From an archaeon (lineage in GTDB: Archaea; Nanobdellota; Nanobdellia; Pacearchaeales; GW2011-AR1): DNA of 41,632 nt. Under the pieces are notes generated by a model that was not told the origin of the DNA, searched no databases, and saw nothing but the letters and a program-made list of their open reading frames with translations. The stretch spans positions 1-41,632 of the forward strand of contig JAJRTJ010000004.1 in assembly GCA_024278335.1 (NCBI GenBank), written 5' to 3'. Positions within the stretch are counted from its first letter, which is position 1. Each line of letters starts with the position of its first letter. This document shows positions 16,550 through 24,758 of the stretch, in pieces. Both the position numbers and the translations under genes were made by a program.

Positions 16550-17707
16550 ATGGCACGTTTTGCTCACATCTCGGATGTTCACCTTGGAGGATGGAAACAG
16601 CCCCCATTGCAGGAATTGAATTTCAAGTCATTTCAAAATGCTATTAATATTTGCATAAAAGAAAAGCTTGATTTTGTTTTAATTGCAGGAGATTTGTTTG
16701 ACACTGCTTATCCGGGAATAGAAGTCCTTAAGCAGACATTTAGGGAATTTAAAAAACTCCATGATGCAAATATCCCTTGTTTTATTATTGCAGGCTCGCA
16801 TGATTATTCAGTTTCAGGAAAGACCTTTCTTGATGTGTTGGAGCATGCAGGATTTTGCAAAAACATTCACTTGCCAGAAGAAAGAGAAGATTTTATTTAT
16901 CTTAATCCAGTAGTGCAGGGGGGTGTTGCTCTTTATGGTTATCCAGGAAAAAAATCTGGGCTTGAAATTGATGATTTAAGAAAAGTCAAACTTCACGATG
17001 CTCCAGGAATGTATAAGGTTTTTGCTATTCACACAACAATTGACAAAGCAAAAGGAACACTCCCAATAGATTCCCTTGAAACAGAAAAGCTTCCAAAAGC
17101 AGACTATTATGCACTCGGACATCTTCATATAAATTTTGAATATGAAAATTTTGTCTATCCCGGACCTGTCTTTCCAAACAATTTTGCAGAATTAGAAGAC
17201 CTCCAGCAAGGAAGTTTTCATATTGTTGATACATTTGCTAAAACATCTACTTTGATAAAATTGCCCTCAAAACAGGTATTGCCAGTGACAATTGAAGTCA
17301 ATGATGCGGCAATTGCAACAGAGAAAATTCTTCATGAATTAAACAAACACTCTCTTGCAGATAAGATTGTTTTATTGCGAGTAAGAGGAACTCTTGAGCA
17401 TGGAAAAAATTCTGATATCAAGTTTTCTCAAATTGAAGAATTTGCAAAAGAAAGGGGAGCATATTTTTTATTAAAAAATACGCATGATTTAAAAACAAGA
17501 GAAGTAGAGCTGGAAGTTGAAGTGGCAAATAAAGAAAATATTGAAGAAGAGGCAATTAAGGTTTATTCTGAAGATAACCCCTCTGACCTGAATTCTTTAA
17601 TCCCCAAACTTATGGAGGTTTTAAATGTTGAAAAGCAGGAAGGAGAAACTTCAGAAAGATTTAACCAAAAACTAATTGACTCTGCAAAAGGGGTTTTAAA
17701 ATTTTAA
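16550..17707 (+). CDS. mre11: DNA double-strand break repair nuclease Mre11
   Basis: Manganese-dependent nuclease of the Mre11-Rad50 complex. Phosphoesterase motifs in order: ARFAHISDVHLGG (D9, H11), LIAGDLFD, IIAGSHDYS (usual GNHD, here GSHD), FAIHTTID and ALGHLH. The capping domain and a charged C-terminus that should bind Rad50 coiled coils follow. I chose the ATG at 16550 because MARFAHISDVH is the family start; an upstream in-frame ATG at 16481 would add 23 hydrophobic residues (FPLFYILSYQYAFIL) that do not belong to the family. The gene ends one base before rad50. HerA and NurA, common operon partners in archaea, are not in the window. Confidence 0.95.
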   Translation: MARFAHISDVHLGGWKQPPLQELNFKSFQNAINICIKEKLDFVLIAGDLFDTAYPGIEVLKQTFREFKKLHDANIPCFIIAGSHDYSVSGKTFLDVLEHAGFCKNIHLPEEREDFIYLNPVVQGGVALYGYPGKKSGLEIDDLRKVKLHDAPGMYKVFAIHTTIDKAKGTLPIDSLETEKLPKADYYALGHLHINFEYENFVYPGPVFPNNFAELEDLQQGSFHIVDTFAKTSTLIKLPSKQVLPVTIEVNDAAIATEKILHELNKHSLADKIVLLRVRGTLEHGKNSDIKFSQIEEFAKERGAYFLLKNTHDLKTREVELEVEVANKENIEEEAIKVYSEDNPSDLNSLIPKLMEVLNVEKQEGETSERFNQKLIDSAKGVLKF

Positions 17708-17708
17708 A

Positions 17709-19769
17709 ATGAAATTAAAAAAAATTACTTTAAAAAATATTAGGAGCTATAGGGAGCAGGAAATTGAGTTTCCAGAAGGGGCAACTTTGCTTTCAGGAGA
17801 TATTGGGGCAGGAAAAACTTCAATTTTGCTGGGAATAGAATTTGCACTTTTTGGACTTCAGCCAGGGCAAAGAGGCTCTTCTCTTTTGAAAAATGGGGAG
17901 GATGCTGGGGGAGTAATCCTTGACCTTGAAATTGAAGGAAAATCTGTAACAATCCATAGGACTTTAAAAAGAGGAAAAACTGTTTCTCAAGATTATTGTT
18001 CTATAACCACTGAAGGAACCCAGGAAGAACTCTCTGTCAGCGAACTTAAAAGCAGGGTATTGTCTTTGCTCAATTATCCCGGAGAATTTGCAAAAAAACA
18101 AAATCTTTTGTATAAATTCACTGTTTACACTCCTCAAGAAGAAATGAAGCAGATTATTCTTGAAGATTCAAATACTCGCCTTAATACCTTGAGGCATGTT
18201 TTTGGAATTGATAAATACAAGAAAATTTTAGAAAATTCCTCTATTATTCTTGCTAAAGTAAGGGAAGAAAAAAGGCTTAAAGAAGGAATGTCTTCAGGAT
18301 TAGACAAAGAAAAAGAGGTTCTTGCGCAAAAACAAGAAGAGAGAAAAGCAAAAGAAATGGAATTGCTTGAAAGGCAAGCAGAGCTTTCTTCTAAAAAAGA
18401 ATTAACTAAAAAAAAGTCAGAAGAAAAAGAATTAATTGCAAAAAAAATTGAAGAAAAAAATCAGATGAATCAAGAAATTGAGAAAACAAGGCTTTTAATT
18501 TCAACAAAGAGAAATTCAATTGAGTCAAATAAAAGACAAATTGAGATAATAAAAAACCAGTTGCAGGAGCTTTCCTCGCTTAAGGAACAGATAACCCAGA
18601 TACCTTCGCTTGAAAAAAAAATTGCAGATTTAAAACAAGAAAAAGAAACACTTTCTGAAGAAAATCTTCAAGTATCTTCTTCAATAAATTCCCTTTCTTT
18701 GAAAAATCAGGAAAATGAAAAAATAAAACAAGGGCTTCAAAAAATAGAAATTTGCCCGACTTGTCTGCAGGATGTTGACCCAAATTATAAGTCCAATGTA
18801 TTGAATAATCTTGACCAAGATATTTCCAAAAATATTTTCAAAATAAAGGAATTAACTTTGAAAAAAAAGGGGCTTTCTGAAAAAATAAATAAAAACCTAT
18901 CCGAAACTTCTGAACTTGAAAAAACATTGCAGGAATTAAAAGTATTGCAAATTAAAGTAGAGTCAATAAATGAAAAATCATCGCATTTGCAAGAGCTGGA
19001 GAAATTAAATCTTTCTTTTGAAAAAGATATAGAGCTTCTTTCTAACCAAATAGAGCTTTTAGCCAACTCTATTGTGGAATTAAAAAAATATGATTCAATT
19101 TTTGAGCAAAAACAAAGGGAATTAGATGAAGCTTATTATCAGGAGAGAATTGCAGAGATTAAAACAGCAGAATTAAAAAAAGAGCTGGATTTGTTAAAAA
19201 TTCAAATTCAAGAGCTTGAGGAAAAAATTGCTAAGGGAGAAGAACTAAAAAAACAATATGCTTATTTGCTTAAACTTGAAGATTGGCTTGCAAAAAGATT
19301 TATTCCAGTAATTTCCTATATTGAAAGAAATGTTATGGCTCAGCTTAAATCTGAATTTTCCAAGCTCTTTTCAGAATGGTTCTCTATGCTTGTCTCTGAA
19401 AACTTCACTGTAAGGCTGAATGATGATTTTAGCCCAATAATTGAACAACAGGACTATGAAATAGATTATGCTTATCTTTCTGGAGGGGAAAGAACTGCAA
19501 TTGCATTGGCATATCGCCTTGCACTTAATCAAGTGATTAATTCTCTTATGAGCAAAATTAATACAAGGGATTTAGTTATATTAGATGAGCCAACTGACGG
19601 GTTTTCAGACCAGCAATTGGACAAAGTAAGAGATATTTTACAGGAATTAGATGTTGCTCAGTTAATAATCGTCAGTCATGAACAAAAAATAGAAAGTTTT
19701 GTGGATAATGTCATAAAACTCAAGAAAATAAATGGAATAACTGAAAAAGAAGAAATAGCCAAAAACTAG
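17709..19769 (+). CDS. rad50: DNA double-strand break repair ATPase Rad50 (short form)
   Basis: SMC-like ATPase that tethers DNA ends and controls Mre11. Walker A is LLSGDIGAGKTS near residues 28-38; the zinc hook is EICPTCLQD with cysteines at about 349 and 352; the ABC signature LSGGERTAIALAYRLAL starts about 590; Walker B and the D-loop are LVILDEPTDGFS. Between them lie two heptad-rich coiled-coil arms of roughly 150-200 residues each. The 686 total is clearly below the 850-900 usual in archaea, so the arms are shortened while all catalytic motifs remain. It begins one base after mre11. Confidence 0.96.
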   Translation: MKLKKITLKNIRSYREQEIEFPEGATLLSGDIGAGKTSILLGIEFALFGLQPGQRGSSLLKNGEDAGGVILDLEIEGKSVTIHRTLKRGKTVSQDYCSITTEGTQEELSVSELKSRVLSLLNYPGEFAKKQNLLYKFTVYTPQEEMKQIILEDSNTRLNTLRHVFGIDKYKKILENSSIILAKVREEKRLKEGMSSGLDKEKEVLAQKQEERKAKEMELLERQAELSSKKELTKKKSEEKELIAKKIEEKNQMNQEIEKTRLLISTKRNSIESNKRQIEIIKNQLQELSSLKEQITQIPSLEKKIADLKQEKETLSEENLQVSSSINSLSLKNQENEKIKQGLQKIEICPTCLQDVDPNYKSNVLNNLDQDISKNIFKIKELTLKKKGLSEKINKNLSETSELEKTLQELKVLQIKVESINEKSSHLQELEKLNLSFEKDIELLSNQIELLANSIVELKKYDSIFEQKQRELDEAYYQERIAEIKTAELKKELDLLKIQIQELEEKIAKGEELKKQYAYLLKLEDWLAKRFIPVISYIERNVMAQLKSEFSKLFSEWFSMLVSENFTVRLNDDFSPIIEQQDYEIDYAYLSGGERTAIALAYRLALNQVINSLMSKINTRDLVILDEPTDGFSDQQLDKVRDILQELDVAQLIIVSHEQKIESFVDNVIKLKKINGITEKEEIAKN

Positions 19770-19806
19770 CCTACCAAAAGACTTATAAACTGCTTACTCT
19801 CTTAAT

Positions 19807-19815
19807 TTTTATAAG
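19807..19815 (+). promoter_or_regulatory. TATA box of psmB
   Basis: TTTTATAAG is centred about 28 nt before the psmB ATG, in the 69-nt gap after rad50. A second TATA-like ACTTATAAAC about 55 nt upstream of the ATG would give a longer leader. Confidence 0.5.
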
Positions 19816-19838
19816 TTCTAAAGATTTTATATTCTAAA

Positions 19839-20507
19839 ATGGACGAAGATTTAAAGAAAAATATTCTTAAAACAGGAACAACTATATTGGGAATTGTTTG
19901 TAAAGACGGAATAGTTATGGCTTCTGATAGACAGATAACTGCAGGAAATTTAGTCGTAGGAAAAAATTTCCCAAAAACTGTTAAAGTTAATGATTATTTG
20001 CTGATTTCTTTTACAGGAATGGTTTCTGATGCTCAAAGAGTGCCTAAATTTCTTTCTGCAGAATTAAAGCTCAAGGAACTGCGTTCTAAATCAAGGCCAA
20101 GCGTGAAGCAGGCAGCAAGTTTGCTTTCTGGAATGAATTATTCTGGGATAAGACAGCCCTCAATGATTCCTCAGCAGGTAGGGTTTCTTTTAGGAGGATT
20201 TAATACAAACGGAACTTCTGAACTATATACTATTGAGCCTTCTGGGAGTGTTGTTAAAGTTGAGGATTATGATGCAAATTTTAGTTCAGGAATGCCTTAT
20301 GTTTTAGGTCTTTTAGAAAGACAGTATAAAAAAGATATGTCTGTTGAAGAAGGAATAGAATTGGCTAAAGAAGCCCTTAAGTCTTCTACACAAAGAGATG
20401 TTGGTTCTGGATATGGGATTGACATTTTTGCAATTACTAAAGACGGCATTAAAAAAATTGTTGAACAGACAATTGAGCCTGATTTTAAAGACGACAAAAA
20501 AGAGTAA
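19839..20507 (+). CDS. psmB: Proteasome subunit beta
   Basis: Catalytic subunit of the 20S proteasome. The propeptide is 13 residues (MDEDLKKNILKTG), so self-cleavage at G13-T14 exposes the nucleophile Thr1 of the mature TTILGIVCKDGIVMASDR. Counting from that threonine, Asp17 (SDR) and Lys33 (FPKTVK) are both present, so the site looks active. GSGYGIDIFAITKDGI is the usual C-terminal block. The acidic tail FKDDKKE is short. It sits directly upstream of fttA (9-nt gap), away from psmA. Confidence 0.96.
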   Translation: MDEDLKKNILKTGTTILGIVCKDGIVMASDRQITAGNLVVGKNFPKTVKVNDYLLISFTGMVSDAQRVPKFLSAELKLKELRSKSRPSVKQAASLLSGMNYSGIRQPSMIPQQVGFLLGGFNTNGTSELYTIEPSGSVVKVEDYDANFSSGMPYVLGLLERQYKKDMSVEEGIELAKEALKSSTQRDVGSGYGIDIFAITKDGIKKIVEQTIEPDFKDDKKE

Positions 20508-20516
20508 TTTTTTCAA

Positions 20517-22400
20517 ATGGATATCTTAAAGCAAATAATAGAGCAGTTACATGGGAATGTAACTGAAGCAGTTTTTGAAGGTGCAAATATTGTTTTATAT
20601 ACTGACAATCAGAACTTCTTTAAAGATGATGGCGGGAAAATAAAAGAGATTGTAAATCAAGTTAAAAAAAGAATTGAATTAAGAGCAAGCCAAAAAATCT
20701 TGTTGGACAAGTCAGCTGTTGAAAAAGAAATTAAGAAAATTGTTCCAGAAGAAGCAGAAGTTACAAATATTATCTTTGATATTCAAAGAAGCACAGTAAT
20801 TATTGAAGCAAAACGGCCTGGATTGGTTATTGGAAAACAAGGCTCAATCTTAGAGGAAATAAGAAAGCAGACATTATGGGCTCCGCAAGTCCAGAGGAGC
20901 CCTGCAATTAAGAGCCAGATTACTGAAAATATTCGAAGCGTTCTTTATGCAAACAATACTTATCGGAGAAAATTCTTAAATCAAATAGGGAAAAAAATTT
21001 ATACTGACTGGTCTCCAGACAAAGTTCATGAATGGGTAAGAGTCACTTTTTTAGGAGGAGCAAGACAGGTTGGAAGAAGCTCTATTTTAATCCAAACTCC
21101 TAATTCAAGAGTTCTCCTTGATTGCGGAATAGATGTTGCTTCTCAAGGAGATGATAAATTCCCTTTTTTAAATATCCCAGAGTTTAATATTTCCGAGCTT
21201 GATGCAGTTATTGTTTCTCACGCTCATTTAGACCATGTTGGATTAATTCCCTATCTTTATAAAATGGGATACAAAGGGCCTGTTTATATGACTCCTCCAA
21301 CAAGAGATATTGCCGCTTTAATGTCCCTTGATTTTATTGGAGTTGCTTATAAGCAGGCAGCCAAACCTCTTTTTGATTCTTCTGATATCAAAGAAATGGT
21401 TAAACATAGTATTTGCTTGAATTACGGAGAGGTAACTGATGTTACTCCGGATGTGAGGCTGACTTTTTATAATTCAGGGCATTGTCTTGGGAGCGGGATG
21501 GTCCACCTTAATATTGGAAATGGTTTGCACAATATTCTCTATACAGGGGATTATAAATACGGGCGTTCAAGACTCCTGGACCCTGCGGTCCATAGTTTTC
21601 CAAGAGTGGAAACTGTCATAACAGAATCCACATATGGCTCAAAAAAAGATATTCTCCCTCCAAGAGAACAGTCTGAACAAGAGCTTTTAGAAGCAGTTAA
21701 TAAAACAATTGAAAGAAGAGGGAAAGTTTTAATTCCAGAATTAGGATTAGGAAGAGCTCAGGAAACAATGTTGATTTTAGAAGATGCAATGAAAAAAGGA
21801 AGGCTCGCAAAAGTCCCAATTTATATTGACGGAATGATTTGGGATATTAATGCAATTCATACTGCTTATCCGGATTTTTTGAGCGGAAGAGTGAAAAGCC
21901 AAGTCTTTCAAGACCAAAACCCATTTACTTCAGAAACTTTCTCAAGAGTTGGCTCTGCACAGGAAAGAAAAAAAGTAATTGAAGGAGGGCCTTGCATTGT
22001 TTTGGCAACTTCAGGAATGTTGGTTGGAGGAGCTTCAGTAGAATATTTCAGGAATTTTGCAGTAAATAAACTCAATTCAATAATTTTTGTATGTTATCAA
22101 GGAGTTGGCTCTTTAGGAAGGCAGGTGCAAGAAGGAGTAAAAAATACAAAAATGATGGTTGATGGACATGAAGAAAATATTGATATTAATTTAGAGGTTT
22201 ATACAATAACTGGGCTTACTGCTCATGCTGGAAGAAATGAGATTCTCTCTTTTTTTAATAATATGAATCCAAAGTCAAAAAGAATAATAATCAATCATGG
22301 TGAAGTTTCAAAAGAATTAGATTTAGCATCTTCTATTTATAAATCTCAGAGAATTGAAACAAATGTTCCAAGAAATTTAGAGACTTTGAGGTTGAGATAA
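20517..22400 (+). CDS. fttA: Transcription termination factor FttA / aCPSF1
   Basis: Archaeal CPSF73-like nuclease that ends transcription by cleaving the nascent RNA. The first ~140 residues carry two KH domains; the second has VIGKQGSILEEI (GxxG). The metallo-beta-lactamase part shows VTFLGGARQVGRSSI, SHAHLDHVGLIPYL, NSGHCLGSGM and YTGDYKYGRSRLLDP. The beta-CASP part includes ESTYGSKKD, LIPELGLGRAQETMLIL, LATSGMLVGGASVEYF, TGLTAHAGRNEIL and IIINHGE. The size (627) is typical. Together with RNase J and the exosome this window holds a large share of the cell's RNA-decay enzymes. Confidence 0.97.
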   Translation: MDILKQIIEQLHGNVTEAVFEGANIVLYTDNQNFFKDDGGKIKEIVNQVKKRIELRASQKILLDKSAVEKEIKKIVPEEAEVTNIIFDIQRSTVIIEAKRPGLVIGKQGSILEEIRKQTLWAPQVQRSPAIKSQITENIRSVLYANNTYRRKFLNQIGKKIYTDWSPDKVHEWVRVTFLGGARQVGRSSILIQTPNSRVLLDCGIDVASQGDDKFPFLNIPEFNISELDAVIVSHAHLDHVGLIPYLYKMGYKGPVYMTPPTRDIAALMSLDFIGVAYKQAAKPLFDSSDIKEMVKHSICLNYGEVTDVTPDVRLTFYNSGHCLGSGMVHLNIGNGLHNILYTGDYKYGRSRLLDPAVHSFPRVETVITESTYGSKKDILPPREQSEQELLEAVNKTIERRGKVLIPELGLGRAQETMLILEDAMKKGRLAKVPIYIDGMIWDINAIHTAYPDFLSGRVKSQVFQDQNPFTSETFSRVGSAQERKKVIEGGPCIVLATSGMLVGGASVEYFRNFAVNKLNSIIFVCYQGVGSLGRQVQEGVKNTKMMVDGHEENIDINLEVYTITGLTAHAGRNEILSFFNNMNPKSKRIIINHGEVSKELDLASSIYKSQRIETNVPRNLETLRLR

Positions 22401-22444
22401 AAGAGATAAATTAACTTTAAAAACCACTTTTCCTTTTAATCAAA

Positions 22445-22451
22445 GAGGTGA
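22445..22451 (+). promoter_or_regulatory. Shine-Dalgarno that points to an AUU start
   Basis: GAGGTGA matches the 16S 3' end (ATCACCTCC). It ends 7 nt before the ATT at 22459, which is in frame with the following membrane protease, but 46 nt before that gene's first ATG. A GTG inside the same motif (22448) opens only an eight-codon frame. Confidence 0.55.
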
Positions 22452-22458
22452 AAAGAAA

Positions 22459-23352
22459 ATTAAACACAATTTAAAAATAACTTTTATTTTACTGGGAATG
22501 TTCTTGCTAACTCAGTTTATTGGGTTATATGTGGTTAACTTTTATTCTGCACAAGAAAATAAACTTCCCTTAGGAATGGACCAGTCAGAAGTCCCGCATA
22601 CTACTAAAGAATATTATGGGGTTTTTTCAAGTATTGTAGTTGCATTTATTTTTGCAATCATCTTGTTTTTCCTTCTTTCAAGATTTCATATCAGCTTTGT
22701 CCTTAAATTATGGTTTTTTCTTGTTATTGTAATTGCTCTGACAATTTCATTTAAAGCAATTTTTCTTAAAAATTTCCTTTTATACTCTCTGATTTTTGCA
22801 TTATTCTTTGCTTTTTTTAAGGTCTATAAAAACAATTTTTTCATTCATAATTTTACAGAGCTTTTAATTTATCCTGGAATTGCTGCAGTTTTTGTTCCTC
22901 TTTTAAATATTTGGACAATTATTCTTCTTTTAATTTTAATTTCTCTTTATGATATGTGGGCAGTCTGGCATTCTGGAATTATGCAGAAAATGGCAAAATA
23001 TCAAATGAATACTTTAAAGATTTTTTCTGGGTTTTTTCTTCCTTATGCTTCTAAAAAACAAAAGGCTAAAATTAAAGCTCTTAGAACTCTTTCTCCCTCA
23101 AAACGCAAAAACAAGAAAATTAAAGTTCAGGTTGCAATTCTTGGAGGAGGAGATGTTGTTTTTCCAATAATTACTGCAGGGGTTATGCTTGTTAGCTTTG
23201 GGTTATCTTATGCTTTGTTTGTAACTGCAGGAGCAACACTTGGGTTGGCAGGATTATTTTTTCTCGCAGAAAAAAAGAAATTTTATCCTGCAATGCCTTT
23301 CATTACAGCAGGTATTTTCTTAGGAATGTTATTGAGTTGGTTGATTTTGTGA
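22459..23352 (+). CDS. Presenilin/signal-peptide-peptidase-type intramembrane protease
   Basis: Intramembrane aspartyl protease of the archaeal presenilin homologue (PSH) group, with about nine membrane helices. The two catalytic aspartates are in LYDMWAVWHSG (YD motif) and ILGGGDVVFPII (GxGD motif); the PAL motif reads PAMP in YPAMPFITAG. The probable start is an ATT at 22459, seven bases after a strong GAGGTGA, which adds a basic KHNLK segment and completes the first membrane helix (ITFILLGMFLLTQFIG). The first ATG (22498) would cut that helix and has no Shine-Dalgarno. It follows fttA by about 60 nt. Confidence 0.85.
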   Translation: MKHNLKITFILLGMFLLTQFIGLYVVNFYSAQENKLPLGMDQSEVPHTTKEYYGVFSSIVVAFIFAIILFFLLSRFHISFVLKLWFFLVIVIALTISFKAIFLKNFLLYSLIFALFFAFFKVYKNNFFIHNFTELLIYPGIAAVFVPLLNIWTIILLLILISLYDMWAVWHSGIMQKMAKYQMNTLKIFSGFFLPYASKKQKAKIKALRTLSPSKRKNKKIKVQVAILGGGDVVFPIITAGVMLVSFGLSYALFVTAGATLGLAGLFFLAEKKKFYPAMPFITAGIFLGMLLSWLIL

Positions 23353-23728
23353 GATTTTACTTTTCTCTTTTTCTCTATTTTTATTGTTAGTATATTGGCA
23401 TGCTTCTTCAACTTTCTTTCTAGTGGTCATTTCAATAGCATAAACCTCTGTAGCTCTCACAAGACATTCCTTATTTGTCTTAATATAAGCTTCTTCTCTT
23501 TCTTTAGAGATTCTTGTTGTTCTGTATGGTCGTAATACATAAAATCATCATCTGTTATTGTTGTAACTTTTCCAGAAAAGCAGTTATTTGCTGGAATTGT
23601 TAATAGGTTAACCCATTGCTCTAAAGCTACTGTCCTTGAGGTTTTTCTTTCTCTTATTCCAAAATTATTTCTGTCTACCCTCTTTCTTCCAAATTTTCCT
23701 TCCTTTAAAAATCTTCCCCCCCTGTTCC
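23329..23728 (-). pseudogene. Frameshifted remnant of an unknown gene
   Basis: The minus strand reads KFGRKRVDRNNFGIRERKTS, RTVALEQWVNLLTIPANNCF and SGKVTTITDDDF in one frame, and then, after a shift near 23,540, RPYRTTRISKEREEAYIKTN and KECLVRATEVYAIEMTTRKK to a TAA at 23329-23331. Coding-like composition runs across the shift. Upstream a run of seven G puts the candidate GTG start (23731) out of frame. The 3' end overlaps the presenilin-like gene by 24 bases. I cannot name the family. It accounts for the otherwise empty 420-bp gap here. Confidence 0.6.
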
Positions 23729-23757
23729 CACTTTATAAAAGTAACAAAACCATAAAC

Positions 23758-23766
23758 TTTATAAAT
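23758..23766 (+). promoter_or_regulatory. TATA box of the TrmB-like regulator
   Basis: TTTATAAAT predicts a transcript start near 23,788, where a GTG codon lies in frame six bases ahead of the ATG at 23794. The message is therefore leaderless or nearly so. Confidence 0.6.
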
Positions 23767-23793
23767 CAATTTTATTTGCAGAGAGTAGTGAAA

Positions 23794-24567
23794 ATGTTAG
23801 TAAAACAAGAATTAATTAATAAAATTAAGGACTACTTTGACCTTAATATCTACGAGACAAAAGTTTGGTTAGCCCTGCTTTCTAAAGGAATTGCATCTGC
23901 AGGAGAAGTTGCAGAAATTTCAGGAGTTCCAAGATCAAGAACATATGATGTTTTAGAAAGTTTAGAAAAAGCCGGCTTTGCAATTATTAAACTTGGAAAG
24001 CCAGTAAAATATATCGGAGTAAAACCTAAAATGATTCTTGAAAAACTAAAAAACAATGTTAGAAAAAAAGCAGAAGATAAAATACAAAGTTTGGGCAAAA
24101 TCAAAGAAACAGAAGAGTTCTCTGTTTTAGAAGGGCTTTATAAAGAAGGGGTCAACCCTGTAAAAAGAGAAGAGGTCTCAGCCGCTTTAAAAGGAAGGTC
24201 AAATATTTCCGGTTATCTTAAAGATATTTTAAGAGAAGCAAAAAAAGAAGTTATAATTTGCACAAGTGCACAAGATTTTTTCTCAAAGCTTAGTATTTTT
24301 AAGCAAACAATTGACGCATTAAAATCAGCAAATATTAAAGTTCTTGTTTCTCTTTCAGGAGACCAGGAAATGATTAAGAGAATATCAACAAAAGTTGGAA
24401 TAAAAATAAAACCAATTTCAGTTAAAGCAAAGTTCTTCATTATAGATAAAAAAGAAATTCTTTTCTATATTACAGAAGGAGATGAAAGAGAAGAAGTTGC
24501 AATCTGGCTTAACTCAGAATTTTTCTCGCGAGCTTTTTCTGATTTATTTGAACAAGCATTGGAGTAA
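23794..24567 (+). CDS. TrmB-family transcriptional regulator
   Basis: Archaeal TrmB-like regulator. The N-terminal winged helix spans about residues 10-75 (LNIYETKVWLALLSKGIASA, GEVAEISGVPRSRTYDVLES, LEKAGFAIIKLGKPVKY), with the recognition helix at PRSRTYDVLESL. A coiled linker follows, then a C-terminal effector-like domain (LKDILREAKKEVIICTSAQD, VKAKFFIIDKKEILFYI) of the PLD-like fold found in TrmB proteins. Members usually sense sugars or other metabolites; no transporter is adjacent. Starts at TTG 23776 and GTG 23788 are possible. A 61-aa ORF follows after five bases. Confidence 0.88.
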   Translation: MLVKQELINKIKDYFDLNIYETKVWLALLSKGIASAGEVAEISGVPRSRTYDVLESLEKAGFAIIKLGKPVKYIGVKPKMILEKLKNNVRKKAEDKIQSLGKIKETEEFSVLEGLYKEGVNPVKREEVSAALKGRSNISGYLKDILREAKKEVIICTSAQDFFSKLSIFKQTIDALKSANIKVLVSLSGDQEMIKRISTKVGIKIKPISVKAKFFIIDKKEILFYITEGDEREEVAIWLNSEFFSRAFSDLFEQALE

Positions 24568-24572
24568 TTAAA

Positions 24573-24758
24573 ATGCCTATGGAAAAAAGAGCAGAGATAA
24601 GGAGAAAATTATACGGCGAATTTGTAGACCCAATTATTGAAAATGGAAATACCCCTGCAATACAGTATTACGAAAATATAAAAACTGCTTACGCTTTTAT
24701 GGAAGAGCTAATGAATCTAGTAAGAGAAAGAAATAAAGAAGATTGCCCTACTCTTTAA
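24573..24758 (+). CDS. Small hypothetical protein (61 aa) downstream of the regulator
   Basis: Sequence begins MPMEKRAEIRRKLYGEFVDP and is mostly helical and charged; it has no membrane segment and no motif I recognise. The short gap behind the TrmB-like gene suggests one transcript and perhaps a role with the regulator. Its stop overlaps the stop of the convergent surface protein by four bases. Confidence 0.65.
   Translation: MPMEKRAEIRRKLYGEFVDPIIENGNTPAIQYYENIKTAYAFMEELMNLVRERNKEDCPTL

Noticed and set aside
20297..20516. Minus-strand frames over the psmB 3' end
   Set aside because: They are antisense shadows of psmB without promoter or family signature.
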